Part shown: in pieces, positions 1 through 6,222 of the stretch
Position numbering within the stretch: the stretch's first letter is position 1
Layout: each line of letters starts with the position of its first letter
From: DATBHW01 sp046704085
GTDB lineage: Bacteria > Chloroflexota > Ktedonobacteria > Ktedonobacterales > DATBGS01
Direction: 5' to 3'
DNA: 8,158 nt
NCBI GenBank assembly: GCA_046704085.1
Contig: JBJKSJ010000359.1
Location: 1-8,158 of the forward strand
Made by a program: the position numbers and the translations under genes
The notes under the pieces: model-generated
Seen by the model: the letters and a program-made list of their open reading frames with translations, nothing else
The model's database searches: none
Told to the model about the DNA's origin: nothing

Positions 1-1149
1 CAGGACGCCACGACCGTTATCGGGATGGAGTATGTCTCTGGAGGCACGCTCAAGCGCCGACTGAGGCCGAATCAGACAATGCCCTTGCGCGACACCATTG
101 AGCTAGTGCTGCAAGCCTGCCAGGCGCTGGAATGCGCCCATCAGCATAATATTGTTCACCGCGATATTAAGCCGGGTAATATGCTGCTGCGCAGCGATAA
201 TTTTCTGCTGCTCTCCGATTTTGGTATTGCCAAGATTCTGGAATCCAATACCGTACTGACACGTACCGGCGTGGGCATTGGGACGCCGCAATATATGTCG
301 CCAGAGCAGGGTACTGGCTCGCCGAACGTGGGGCCGCGCAGCGATCTCTATTCGCTGGGTATTGTCCTTTACCAGGCGGTGGCGGGGCGCGTGCCTTATG
401 GCTCGCCAGGTGATGCGCCGCTGACGATCAGCTTGAAGCATATCAACGAGCCACTACCACCCCTACGCCAGTTTGTGCCAGACCTGCCACCAATGGTGGA
501 GCAGGTGATTGTGAAGGCGCTGGAGAAAGACCCTGACCATCGCTACCAGTCGGCGACGGAGATGATCGAGGCGTTGAATGGGATCATGCTGGCGCTGCGG
601 GGTGGCCCATCGATGGGCTTCTCGCGGGCCTTTGAGGCGCTGGCGCCAGTGGCGCCAGAGATGCCGCCACCCCAGGCGCCGCCACAGCCGATCACGCCCG
701 CCTCGCCTGTCCCGACACCCGCGCGTGGAATCCCTTGCTTCCGCTGTGGCACAGAGAATCTGCCGGGCAAGCTCTTCTGCACCACCTGCGGTTATGACCT
801 TTCCGGGCGGCGCGGCCAGAATGATCGTTTCCTGGGGCCAACGGGGCGTCCCTATTATGCTCGTTTCTCGATGATGAATGGCCCGCTCAGTGGGCGACAC
901 TTTACACTGCATCAGGATACGACTTCTATCGGACGCACCACCGGCAATGATATTATTATTCCTGATCTGACCGTTTCGCGTCAGCACGCAGTGCTGCGCT
1001 TTGAGAATGGGCATTGGGTGGTGGAGGATAAAAACAGCGCCAATGGCACCTTTGTCAATGGGGTGCGCATCCGCTGGCCCCAGCCACTGGCTGAAGGCGA
1101 TCAGATTCGTTTTGGCGACGAGATCGTCATTTTCAACGTGGTCCAATAG
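1..1149 (+). CDS. Ser/Thr protein kinase with C-terminal zinc ribbon and FHA domain (5' truncated)
   Basis: The frame is open from base 1, so the N-terminal kinase lobe (glycine loop, VAIK lysine) lies outside the window. Numbering from the ATG at 25, which is only the hinge methionine and not the true start: catalytic loop HRDIKPGN at 45-52, DFG at 65-67, GTPQYMSPEQ at 86-95, and SDLYSLG in subdomain IX. All visible catalytic residues are intact, so the enzyme is probably active and would phosphorylate Ser/Thr on unknown proteins. A Pro/Ala-rich linker (about 205-235) leads to a zinc ribbon with C238, C241, C252 and C255, then an FHA domain (about 280-374) with GR at 303-304, SRQH at 318-321 and NSANGTFVNG at 337-346, the phosphothreonine-binding signature. 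No membrane segment lies between the domains, so the visible part looks cytoplasmic. The FHA domain probably binds the autophosphorylated kinase or a partner. A hairpin follows the stop. Family assignment is secure; substrate and gene name are unknown. Confidence 0.95.
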   Translation, partial: QDATTVIGMEYVSGGTLKRRLRPNQTMPLRDTIELVLQACQALECAHQHNIVHRDIKPGNMLLRSDNFLLLSDFGIAKILESNTVLTRTGVGIGTPQYMSPEQGTGSPNVGPRSDLYSLGIVLYQAVAGRVPYGSPGDAPLTISLKHINEPLPPLRQFVPDLPPMVEQVIVKALEKDPDHRYQSATEMIEALNGIMLALRGGPSMGFSRAFEALAPVAPEMPPPQAPPQPITPASPVPTPARGIPCFRCGTENLPGKLFCTTCGYDLSGRRGQNDRFLGPTGRPYYARFSMMNGPLSGRHFTLHQDTTSIGRTTGNDIIIPDLTVSRQHAVLRFENGHWVVEDKNSANGTFVNGVRIRWPQPLAEGDQIRFGDEIVIFNVVQ

Positions 1150-1150
1150 C

Positions 1151-1182
1151 CCAGGGCGAGCAAGCTTCTCGCTCGCCCCTGG
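1151..1182 (+). terminator. Hairpin after the kinase gene, candidate terminator
   Basis: Left arm CCAGGGCGAGC (1151-1161) pairs with GCTCGCCCCTGG (1171-1182), with one bulged base and a 9-nt loop. It starts two bases after the kinase stop codon. No T-run follows, so it could equally be a read-through or mRNA-stabilising stem; the next gene begins only 20 bases downstream and shows no promoter of its own. Confidence 0.45.
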
Positions 1183-1202
1183 TAAGAGAGGTTTATTCCA
1201 TT

Positions 1203-1736
1203 ATGAACATTGTTTCGCAAGTGTCGCAGCAGTTGCTCCTGGGCAGCGCCGTGCGACAGAATCACGCGCTGGAGCATGCGACGATTGTGCTGCTGAGCAA
1301 AGCCTTCCCGGATGTCCGTCTGGCGGGCGTCTCGTTCGCGGCGGGCTTTTTTGTCTTTGGCGACGTGCCCACTGAAGCGATCAGGCCAGCGGCAGAGCAG
1401 GCGCTGAATCGGCTGCGCAATGGCGAGCCAGAGATGGCGATTCACGAGCGCTGCGGCACAAACCTGGCGGTTGCCGGCATCCTGACCGGGCTTTCGGCCA
1501 TGAGCGTGGCAAAGCTGCGTCGGCCCTATAACAGCTTCAATAACGTCGTGCTGGCCTCGACGGCGGCGCTGGTGGTGGCGCGTCCGCTGGGTCTGCTCAC
1601 GCAGAAGTATTTCACGACGCGCACGCCCAACAGCAGCATGTACATCAAAGGCATCCGCGCGATGACCCTCTTTGGCGGCGTGCCCGCCCATTTTGTCTCC
1701 ACTGAGAACCCGGATTCGTCGGGCCTCTATTCGTAA
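1203..1736 (+). CDS. Membrane-associated protein with HALEHAT (HxxEH) motif, DUF6391-like
   Basis: 177 residues, function unknown. The ATG has AGAGAGG (1185-1191) upstream at a somewhat long 11-nt spacing. Visible features: H21-A-L-E24-H25-A-T near the N-terminus, a Gly/Phe-rich stretch ending in GDVPTEA (53-59), a short amphipathic helix (about 62-73), then I80-H81-E-R-C84-G-T-N, and two hydrophobic segments (about 88-103 and 114-132) that could be membrane helices. The combination HALEHAT ... GDVPTEA ... H..CGTN resembles, from memory, the uncharacterised DUF6391 family of Chloroflexota and cyanobacteria; a profile search would settle this. HxxEH is the inverted zinc-binding order known from M16 peptidases, and H81 or C84 could complete a metal site, but this is inference. 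There is no signal peptide. It follows the kinase on the same strand with 53 bases between stop and start, so co-transcription is possible if the intervening hairpin is leaky. It converges with the MFS gene. Confidence 0.85.
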   Translation: MNIVSQVSQQLLLGSAVRQNHALEHATIVLLSKAFPDVRLAGVSFAAGFFVFGDVPTEAIRPAAEQALNRLRNGEPEMAIHERCGTNLAVAGILTGLSAMSVAKLRRPYNSFNNVVLASTAALVVARPLGLLTQKYFTTRTPNSSMYIKGIRAMTLFGGVPAHFVSTENPDSSGLYS

Positions 1737-1748
1737 GCAGGGCTAACA

Positions 1749-1796
1749 GAGCCAGGGGCGCCGCGTCTTGCTTCCAGAACGCGGCGCCCCTGGCTC
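1749..1796. terminator. Bidirectional terminator between convergent genes
   Basis: A perfect 18-bp inverted repeat: GAGCCAGGGGCGCCGCGT (1749-1766) and its reverse complement (1779-1796), with a 12-nt loop. It sits between the stop at 1736 and the minus-strand stop at 1807. No T-run flanks it on either strand, but the position and very stable stem fit a shared terminator for both genes. Confidence 0.75.
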
Positions 1797-1806
1797 GCAG
1801 GATCGG

Positions 1807-3162
1807 TTAGCGCACGCCCTTGACCTGACGAATCAAGAGGGTGCCCGCCAGGAAGAACAGCACCGTCAGGCCAAAGAGGATCGTATAGCCAAGGTGATGC
1901 GGGAAGGGGCGGAAGAAGCTCAGGACGGCGGCGCCAGCGATGATGCCAAAGACCTGGGGGATGATGCCCATCGCCGACCAGAGGCCCATGTCTTTGCCGT
2001 ACTGTTCGGCGGAGGGCAGCACATCGGTGACAAGCGCCCAATCCACGCTGGTATACGCGCCATAGCCGATGCCATAGCATCCAGCGGCAATCAGCGAGCC
2101 GGGCAGGCTCTGGAAAAAGATGAAGACCAGCGCCACAACCGTCATCAATCCACCGGCAAGATAGACCAGCGATTTGCGCCCATAGCGATCCGAGAGCCTG
2201 CCGCCGAGATAGGATGTGAAGGCGGCGGTGAACATGACGATCACCAGGAAGTACAGCACGGCGGTTCCTGGTTTGACGTTGGTTTTGTCGCTCAGGCCGA
2301 TGACATCCTGATAGTAATAGAGCAGGAAGAAGCCAATCGCCCAGACGCCCATCATAATCAGCAGGCGGGTCAGCAGCACCCAGATGAAATTGGCTTGCTC
2401 GCGTGGGTTGATCTTGAACTGCGCGAAGAAGCGCGACCAGACAATCGGGACGCGCCTGGGCAGCGGCGTTTCTTTCACTAATTGCCAGCTTGCAATCGCC
2501 GCGAGGACGATAAAGGCGATGATGATGAGATACATCACCAGCAACTGGCTGCGATACGTAGCAAGCGGCGCGGACGTATCCACCAGCGTGCCCGCCAGCC
2601 CGGCGCCAACAATCGTGCCAGTGAAGACTGCGACGCCATACCAGCCGGAAGCCGCGCCGCGCTGCTCAGGCGGAACGGTATCGGCGATGATGGCCGACCA
2701 GGGCGCGTTGGCGATGTTATTGGAAAGCTGAAGCAGCACAAAGAGTCCGGCCATCAGCCAGACGGCCATCGCTGGCAGTTGGCGCACATCGGGGGTGAAG
2801 GCCAGCCCCAGCAGCACCAGTACATTCACAGCAGTGCCCGCCAGCATCAAGGGCCGCCGACGGCCCAGCTTGAGCGGAATATAATCACTGAGCGCCCCGG
2901 CCAGCGGATTGACGATAAAGGCTAGAAACGTGCCCCCAGAGAGAACCAGCAGCGTATTGAGTTCTTTGTTGCCCAGCAGATTCTCGATCTGGCTGGGCAG
3001 CACGATAAAGAGCAGAGCGGTCCAGTGGACATTGTTGGCGAACCAGAAGATGTTGATCGAGATTTGATGCCGGGTTGAGACACGAGCGAGCGGTCTGGCC
3101 GGGCTGGTGGAGGCGCTCAAGGCTTCTTCGGGGAAGGGTTGCGCTGCTTCTGTCAGAGCCAT
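1807..3162 (-). CDS. MFS transporter, 12 membrane segments (GPH/SLC45-like)
   Basis: 451 residues with a hydrophilic N-terminal tail of about 30 residues and roughly 12 hydrophobic helices, the standard size for a major facilitator permease of the cytoplasmic membrane. The N-terminal half carries motif A between TM2 and TM3 (GALSDYIPLKLGRRR, 89-103), and the C-terminal half repeats it (GGRLSDRYGRKSL, 320-332). Each half also has an acidic loop motif, DTVPPEQRGAASG at 161-173 and DVLPSAEQYGKDMG at 380-393. The LSD(Y)xPxxxGRRRP form recalls the sugar:cation symporter (GPH) and SLC45 groups, so a sugar-like substrate is possible, but the substrate cannot be read from the sequence. The ATG start is supported by a strong Shine-Dalgarno AAGGAGGG (complement of 3173-3180) ten bases upstream, and a good sigma-70 promoter lies a further 50 bases up. 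It is monocistronic: divergent from ligA and convergent with the HxxEH gene. Confidence 0.93.
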   Translation of the reverse strand: MALTEAAQPFPEEALSASTSPARPLARVSTRHQISINIFWFANNVHWTALLFIVLPSQIENLLGNKELNTLLVLSGGTFLAFIVNPLAGALSDYIPLKLGRRRPLMLAGTAVNVLVLLGLAFTPDVRQLPAMAVWLMAGLFVLLQLSNNIANAPWSAIIADTVPPEQRGAASGWYGVAVFTGTIVGAGLAGTLVDTSAPLATYRSQLLVMYLIIIAFIVLAAIASWQLVKETPLPRRVPIVWSRFFAQFKINPREQANFIWVLLTRLLIMMGVWAIGFFLLYYYQDVIGLSDKTNVKPGTAVLYFLVIVMFTAAFTSYLGGRLSDRYGRKSLVYLAGGLMTVVALVFIFFQSLPGSLIAAGCYGIGYGAYTSVDWALVTDVLPSAEQYGKDMGLWSAMGIIPQVFGIIAGAAVLSFFRPFPHHLGYTILFGLTVLFFLAGTLLIRQVKGVR

Positions 3163-3214
3163 CGCTGGGAAGCCCTCCTTCGGTTGGGATCAGGCATCTG
3201 GCGCCGCTGACGCG

Positions 3215-3229
3215 ATGAGGTAGCCTCAT
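3215..3229. promoter_or_regulatory. Operator-like inverted repeat at the MFS promoter
   Basis: ATGAGG (3215-3220), TAG, CCTCAT (3224-3229) form a perfect 6-bp inverted repeat with a 3-nt centre. It overlaps two bases of the -10 box and covers the expected transcription start of the MFS gene, the place a repressor would bind. No regulator gene is visible next to it. Confidence 0.35.
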
Positions 3230-3255
3230 TATAGCATTGCCCGCCAGATGGTCAA
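3228..3255 (-). promoter_or_regulatory. Sigma-70-type promoter of the MFS gene
   Basis: Read on the minus strand: -35 TTGACC (complement of 3250-3255, five of six consensus bases), 16-nt spacer, -10 TATAAT (complement of 3228-3233, full consensus). The expected start near 3221 gives a leader of about 60 nt before the ATG at 3162. Confidence 0.8.
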
Positions 3256-3262
3256 CTGCCCT

Positions 3263-3320
3263 GGCGACTAAAGATCGCCGCTAAGGGCGCTGCGGTGCCA
3301 CGAAGTCCGCCTGCGCGGAC
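3263..3320. repeat. Palindromic intergenic repeat element (two hairpins)
   Basis: Two small inverted repeats lie in tandem: GGCGA (3263-3267) with TCGCC (3275-3279), loop CTAAAGA; and GTCCGC (3305-3310) with GCGGAC (3315-3320), loop CTGC. The first core, GGCGACTAAAGATCGCCG, recurs almost exactly at 6120-6136 after the small zinc protein gene. This suggests a dispersed REP-like element and not a gene-specific signal. A genome-wide count of the motif would confirm it. Confidence 0.5.
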
Positions 3321-3505
3321 GAGACGCCAGTATTCCGTTTGTTTCTGAACCCGCCACTGCCAACTTTACGGGAGCCAGAAAGAACCTTCTGGTGGAGCTA
3401 TGGGCAGACTTCTTTGATAGGCTCTGCGGCGCTGTGCGGCTGGCAGATGTCCCATCGTTATGTTAGACTGGATCACGCGCCAGCGGCATCGCCAATCTTG
3501 TAGTA
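3321..3505. other. Upstream region of ligA without a recognisable gene
   Basis: This is the rest of the 357-base divergent gap between the MFS start and the ligA start. I see no coding potential and no convincing -35/-10 pair for ligA. One more hairpin is present: CCAGAA (3375-3380) with TTCTGG (3387-3392), 6-nt loop. The ligA promoter must be somewhere here but is not of the near-consensus kind seen for its neighbours. Confidence 0.4.
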
Positions 3506-3513
3506 AGGGAGGG
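3506..3513 (+). promoter_or_regulatory. Shine-Dalgarno site that fixes the ligA start
   Basis: AGGGAGGG lies six bases before the GTG at 3520. The upstream in-frame ATG at 3460 has no Shine-Dalgarno site, and the 20 residues it would add do not look like LigA, so the GTG is preferred. Confidence 0.8.
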
Positions 3514-3519
3514 CTTTTT

Positions 3520-5769
3520 GTGGCTTCCGACCCAACGGCTTCCGAAGAAGTGGCGCTCCGCGCGCCAACCACCGACAGCCAGACCAGCGCGCCCAGCGAC
3601 GACACGCTGGTGCGGCGAGCTGAGGAACTGCGTCGGCAGATCGACGAAGCGAACTATAACTACCATGTGCTGGACAACCCGACCATCAGCGACTATGACT
3701 ACGATATGCTGATGCGCGAACTCCAGAAGCTTGAGGAGGAGCATCCCGAACTCCAGACACCCGACTCGCCCACGCAGCGGGTCGGCGGCGCCACCGTCAC
3801 GACCGATTTTGCCAAGCATATCCATCCGGTCCCGATGCTCAGCCTGGCAAACGCGCGCAATGTCGATGAACTGCGCGCCTGGGAGCGGCGCGCGCGGAGC
3901 ATCCTGCCCAACGCGACCTTCAGCTACGTCTGCGAACTCAAGATCGACGGGCTGGCGACGGCGCTCACCTACGAGGATGGCCGCCTGACGCTCGGCGCGA
4001 CGCGCGGCGACGGCTTTGTGGGTGAGGACATCACGCCCAATATTCGCACCATCCGCGCGATCCCCCAGCGCCTGCGAGCCGACAATGGCGCGCCCATCCC
4101 GCGCAAGGTCGAGATACGTGGCGAAGTCTATATGCCCACCAAAAGCTTCGAGCAACTCAACGAGCAGATCGCCCTGGCCGCCGAGCGCGCCAGGCAGGCC
4201 AGCGCGCGCAATAACGCAGCGCCTGCTGGTGAGGCAGCGGCAGCAGCAAACGCAGAGGCTCTCGCTGCAAGCCTGCCCGAAGCCGCCGAGGCGGTCACTA
4301 GCGGGCAGAAAGGCCCACGACTCTTTGCCAATCCGCGCAACTCCGCCGCCGGATCGCTGCGCCAGAAAGACCCGTCGATCACGCGCCAGCGCAATCTCGA
4401 ATACTTTGCTTATCAGATTGGCTATATTCAGGACGACGAGGTGCGTATCGATACCCAATGGGAACTGCTCGGACTCCTGCGCGCCTGGGGCTTTCCGGTC
4501 AACGACAACACCCGGCTCTACGATAACCTGGAAGATGTTATCGCCTTCTGTCTGGATTGGCAGCAGCGCCGCTTCCAGCTTCCATACGAGATTGACGGTG
4601 TCGTCGTGAAGATCAACGACCGCCATCAGCAGGATGAGCTTGGCGTCGTGGCGCATGACCCGCGCTGGGCTATCGCCTTCAAGTTCCCGCCCATCCAACA
4701 GACGACGCGCCTGCTGGATATTGGCGTCAACGTGGGCCGCACCGGCTCGCTCAATCCCTATGCCGTGCTGGAGCCGGTCAACATCGGCGGCACGATCATT
4801 CGGGCAGCGGCTTTGCATAACGAGAACGACATCCGCCGCAAAGACCTGCGCATCGGCGATTGGGTCGTCGTGCAGCGCGCGGGCGATGTCATTCCGCAGG
4901 TCGTCAAGCCGATTATCGAGAAGAGACCTGACCCGCCGCCGCCGGAGTATCGGCTGCCAGATACGTGTCCATCCTGCGGCGCGCCGATCATCCGCAACGA
5001 AGACGAGGCGATGGCCTACTGCTCCAACCTGCCGGAAAATTGCCAGGCACAGTTGATCGAACTGATACGCCACTTTGTCTCGCGCGGCGCGATGGACATC
5101 GAGGGCATGGGCGACGAACTCTGCGATGATCTGGTCAAGCTTGACTATGTGAAAGACCCCGCCGACATCTTCCACCTGACCAGAGACGACCTGCTCAAGC
5201 TGGAAGGCTTTGCCGAAAAGAAAGCCACGAACATTGCCAACGCCATCGAGGCCAGCAAGCAGCAGCCGCTCGAACGCCTGCTTTTCGCGCTGGGCATTCG
5301 CTACGTCGGCGAAAAAGCCGCCCAGACCGTCGCCCAGGCATTTGAGACGATGGATAACCTGCTGGCGGCCAGCGAAGCGCAGATTACCGCGCTGGCTGGC
5401 ATCGGCCCCAAGATCGGCCACAGCCTCTATCTCTGGCTTCAGCAGCCACGCAACCGCGAAGTGATCGAGAAGCTGAAGGCAGCGGGCGTGCGCATGGAGA
5501 GCGACCGCAGCGCGGCGGCGCTGGCGACTGGACCGCTTGCGGGCCAGACCTTCTTGCTCACCGGGCGGCTGCAACAGATGACGCGCACGCAGGCCGAAGA
5601 GGCGATCCAGCAGCTTGGTGGAACCATCGCCAGCGGCGTCAGCAAGGGACTCAACCATCTGATCGTCGGAGAGGACGCGGGTTCCAAACTGCCCAAAGCG
5701 CAGAAGCTGGGTGTGCCCATCCACGACGAAGCCTGGCTCGTCGATCTGCTTGCGCAGCATAGGCAATAA
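3520..5769 (+). CDS. ligA: NAD+-dependent DNA ligase LigA
   Basis: Seals DNA nicks using NAD+ as adenylate donor (releasing NMN, then AMP) during replication and repair. 749 residues from the GTG, against about 670 for typical LigA; the excess is an N-terminal tail of about 25 residues and an internal insertion. Order: domain Ia with YNYHVLDNPTISDYDYD (46-62), which binds the NMN half of NAD+; adenylation domain with KIDG and nucleophile K141 (141-144); FANPRNSAAGSLRQ (269-282); EIDGVVVK (357-364); OB fold with VGRTG (405-409) and GDVIP (455-459); zinc finger C483, C486, C501, C508; helix-hairpin-helix region (about 510-665); and BRCT domain (about 669-749). All catalytic motifs are intact. 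The odd part is an Ala/Glu-rich stretch at about 219-263, between FEQLNE and FANPRN, where E. coli LigA has only about ten residues. The gene stands alone; the next promoter begins 11 bases after its stop codon. Confidence 0.98.
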   Translation: MASDPTASEEVALRAPTTDSQTSAPSDDTLVRRAEELRRQIDEANYNYHVLDNPTISDYDYDMLMRELQKLEEEHPELQTPDSPTQRVGGATVTTDFAKHIHPVPMLSLANARNVDELRAWERRARSILPNATFSYVCELKIDGLATALTYEDGRLTLGATRGDGFVGEDITPNIRTIRAIPQRLRADNGAPIPRKVEIRGEVYMPTKSFEQLNEQIALAAERARQASARNNAAPAGEAAAAANAEALAASLPEAAEAVTSGQKGPRLFANPRNSAAGSLRQKDPSITRQRNLEYFAYQIGYIQDDEVRIDTQWELLGLLRAWGFPVNDNTRLYDNLEDVIAFCLDWQQRRFQLPYEIDGVVVKINDRHQQDELGVVAHDPRWAIAFKFPPIQQTTRLLDIGVNVGRTGSLNPYAVLEPVNIGGTIIRAAALHNENDIRRKDLRIGDWVVVQRAGDVIPQVVKPIIEKRPDPPPPEYRLPDTCPSCGAPIIRNEDEAMAYCSNLPENCQAQLIELIRHFVSRGAMDIEGMGDELCDDLVKLDYVKDPADIFHLTRDDLLKLEGFAEKKATNIANAIEASKQQPLERLLFALGIRYVGEKAAQTVAQAFETMDNLLAASEAQITALAGIGPKIGHSLYLWLQQPRNREVIEKLKAAGVRMESDRSAAALATGPLAGQTFLLTGRLQQMTRTQAEEAIQQLGGTIASGVSKGLNHLIVGEDAGSKLPKAQKLGVPIHDEAWLVDLLAQHRQ

Positions 5770-5780
5770 GCTTGCCTGGT

Positions 5781-5809
5781 TAGACAAGCCAGAGCAGACG
5801 TGATATAAT
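5781..5809 (+). promoter_or_regulatory. Extended -10 promoter of the small zinc protein (and perhaps sir2)
   Basis: -35 TAGACA (5781-5786, five of six), 17-nt spacer, -10 TATAAT (5804-5809, full consensus) preceded by TGA, the extended -10 TGn element. This is the strongest promoter in the window. The start is expected near 5816, giving a leader of about 108 nt before the ATG at 5924. Confidence 0.85.
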
Positions 5810-5818
5810 GAAGTGAGC

Positions 5819-5844
5819 ATGAGCGCCCGACATCGGGCGCTCAT
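5819..5844. promoter_or_regulatory. Perfect 26-nt palindrome at the transcript 5' end
   Basis: ATGAGCGCCCGA (5819-5830) and its exact reverse complement (5833-5844) surround CA. It begins about three bases after the expected transcription start, so the RNA would open with an 11-bp GC-rich stem and a four-base loop. It could be a 5' stabilising stem, an operator, or the ligA terminator lying downstream of the next promoter. There is no T-run after it. Confidence 0.6.
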
Positions 5845-5923
5845 ACCCATCCAGCATTCCAACGCAATTTTTGCTGCTTGATACAGACACAGATCCGCAT
5901 CCAAGCCGAAGGAGCAAAACAAC

Positions 5924-6112
5924 ATGGCAAAGAAGGGCGAACTTTCTAAGACCGCGCGCGCCTCGATGGCAAACCGCGAGGAACTGAATCACCTCACGAC
6001 GCGCCAGTGCGCCAAGTGCGGCGAGTTCATCATGCTCAAAGAACTGCTGCCGGTCAAGGTAGCCAACCAGGGCATGATGTATTATCACAAGACTCACTAT
6101 CAGCTTTCCTAA
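5924..6112 (+). CDS. Small putative zinc-binding protein, 62 residues, family not recognised
   Basis: I do not recognise the family. The start is well supported: AAGGAG (5909-5914) nine bases before the ATG, behind a near-consensus promoter. The N-terminus is basic and Ser/Thr-containing (KK at 3-4, K9, R12, R18). C29-A-K-C32-G looks like the first knuckle of a zinc ribbon, but no second CxxC follows; instead Y53-Y-H55-K-T-H58-Y near the C-terminus offers an HxxH pair, so a C2H2-type site (C29, C32, H55, H58) is plausible. There is no signal peptide or membrane helix. Likely cytoplasmic; nucleic-acid or protein binding is conceivable but unproven. It sits between ligA and sir2, on the sir2 strand, 110 bases ahead of it. 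The strong promoter and good ribosome site suggest abundant expression. That it is a real gene is likely; its role is open. Confidence 0.8.
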   Translation: MAKKGELSKTARASMANREELNHLTTRQCAKCGEFIMLKELLPVKVANQGMMYYHKTHYQLS

Positions 6113-6116
6113 GCCG

Positions 6117-6138
6117 TTCGGCGGCTAAAATCGCCGAA
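6117..6138. repeat. Hairpin after the small zinc protein, second copy of the palindromic motif
   Basis: TTCGGCG (6117-6123) pairs with CGCCGAA (6132-6138) around an 8-nt loop, four bases after the stop. The core GGCGGCTAAAATCGCCG (6120-6136) differs from the copy at 3263-3280 by one substitution and one deleted base. It could act as a weak terminator or mRNA-end stem, but the second copy elsewhere points to a dispersed repeat. No T-run follows. Confidence 0.5.
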
Positions 6139-6144
6139 TCCTCG

Positions 6145-6211
6145 CCCTCCAGAGGAGGCCAGTCATTTCAGCTATCTGGCAATCTTCCTGGAGGGTCCCC
6201 TTTTGGGGAGG
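6145..6211 (+). promoter_or_regulatory. Structured leader and Shine-Dalgarno site of sir2
   Basis: The ribosome site GGGGAGG (6205-6211) lies 11 bases before the ATG at 6223 and decides that start; upstream in-frame codons look non-sirtuin. GGGGA of this site (6205-6209) can pair with TCCCC (6196-6200) across TTTT, hiding it. Just upstream CCCTCCAG (6145-6152) can pair with CTGGAGGG (6188-6195). The leader may therefore tune translation of sir2; this is inferred from pairing alone. Confidence 0.45.
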
Positions 6212-6222
6212 CTCAAGACTTC

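Noticed and set aside
1768..2925. Long plus-strand open frames across the MFS gene (1768-2481, 2482-2925)
   Set aside because: Their products are rich in Gln, His, Asp and Arg with no domain, typical of the complement of a membrane-protein gene.
3460..3519. ATG at 3460 as the ligA start
   Set aside because: No ribosome site is present and the added 20 residues are unlike LigA; GTG 3520 has AGGGAGGG at ideal spacing.
5770..5789. GCTTG ... CAAGC hairpin as the ligA terminator
   Set aside because: The stem is only 5 bp with a 10-nt loop, no T-run follows, and it overlaps the -35 box of the next promoter.
3463..5925. 820-residue open frame on the minus strand across ligA
   Set aside because: It is the antisense shadow of ligA. 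The plus frame carries every LigA motif, while the minus frame shows no recognisable domain.
6007..6222. N-terminal extension of sir2 from ATG 6007
   Set aside because: It overlaps the small zinc protein in another frame, has no ribosome site, and its sequence is unlike sirtuins.
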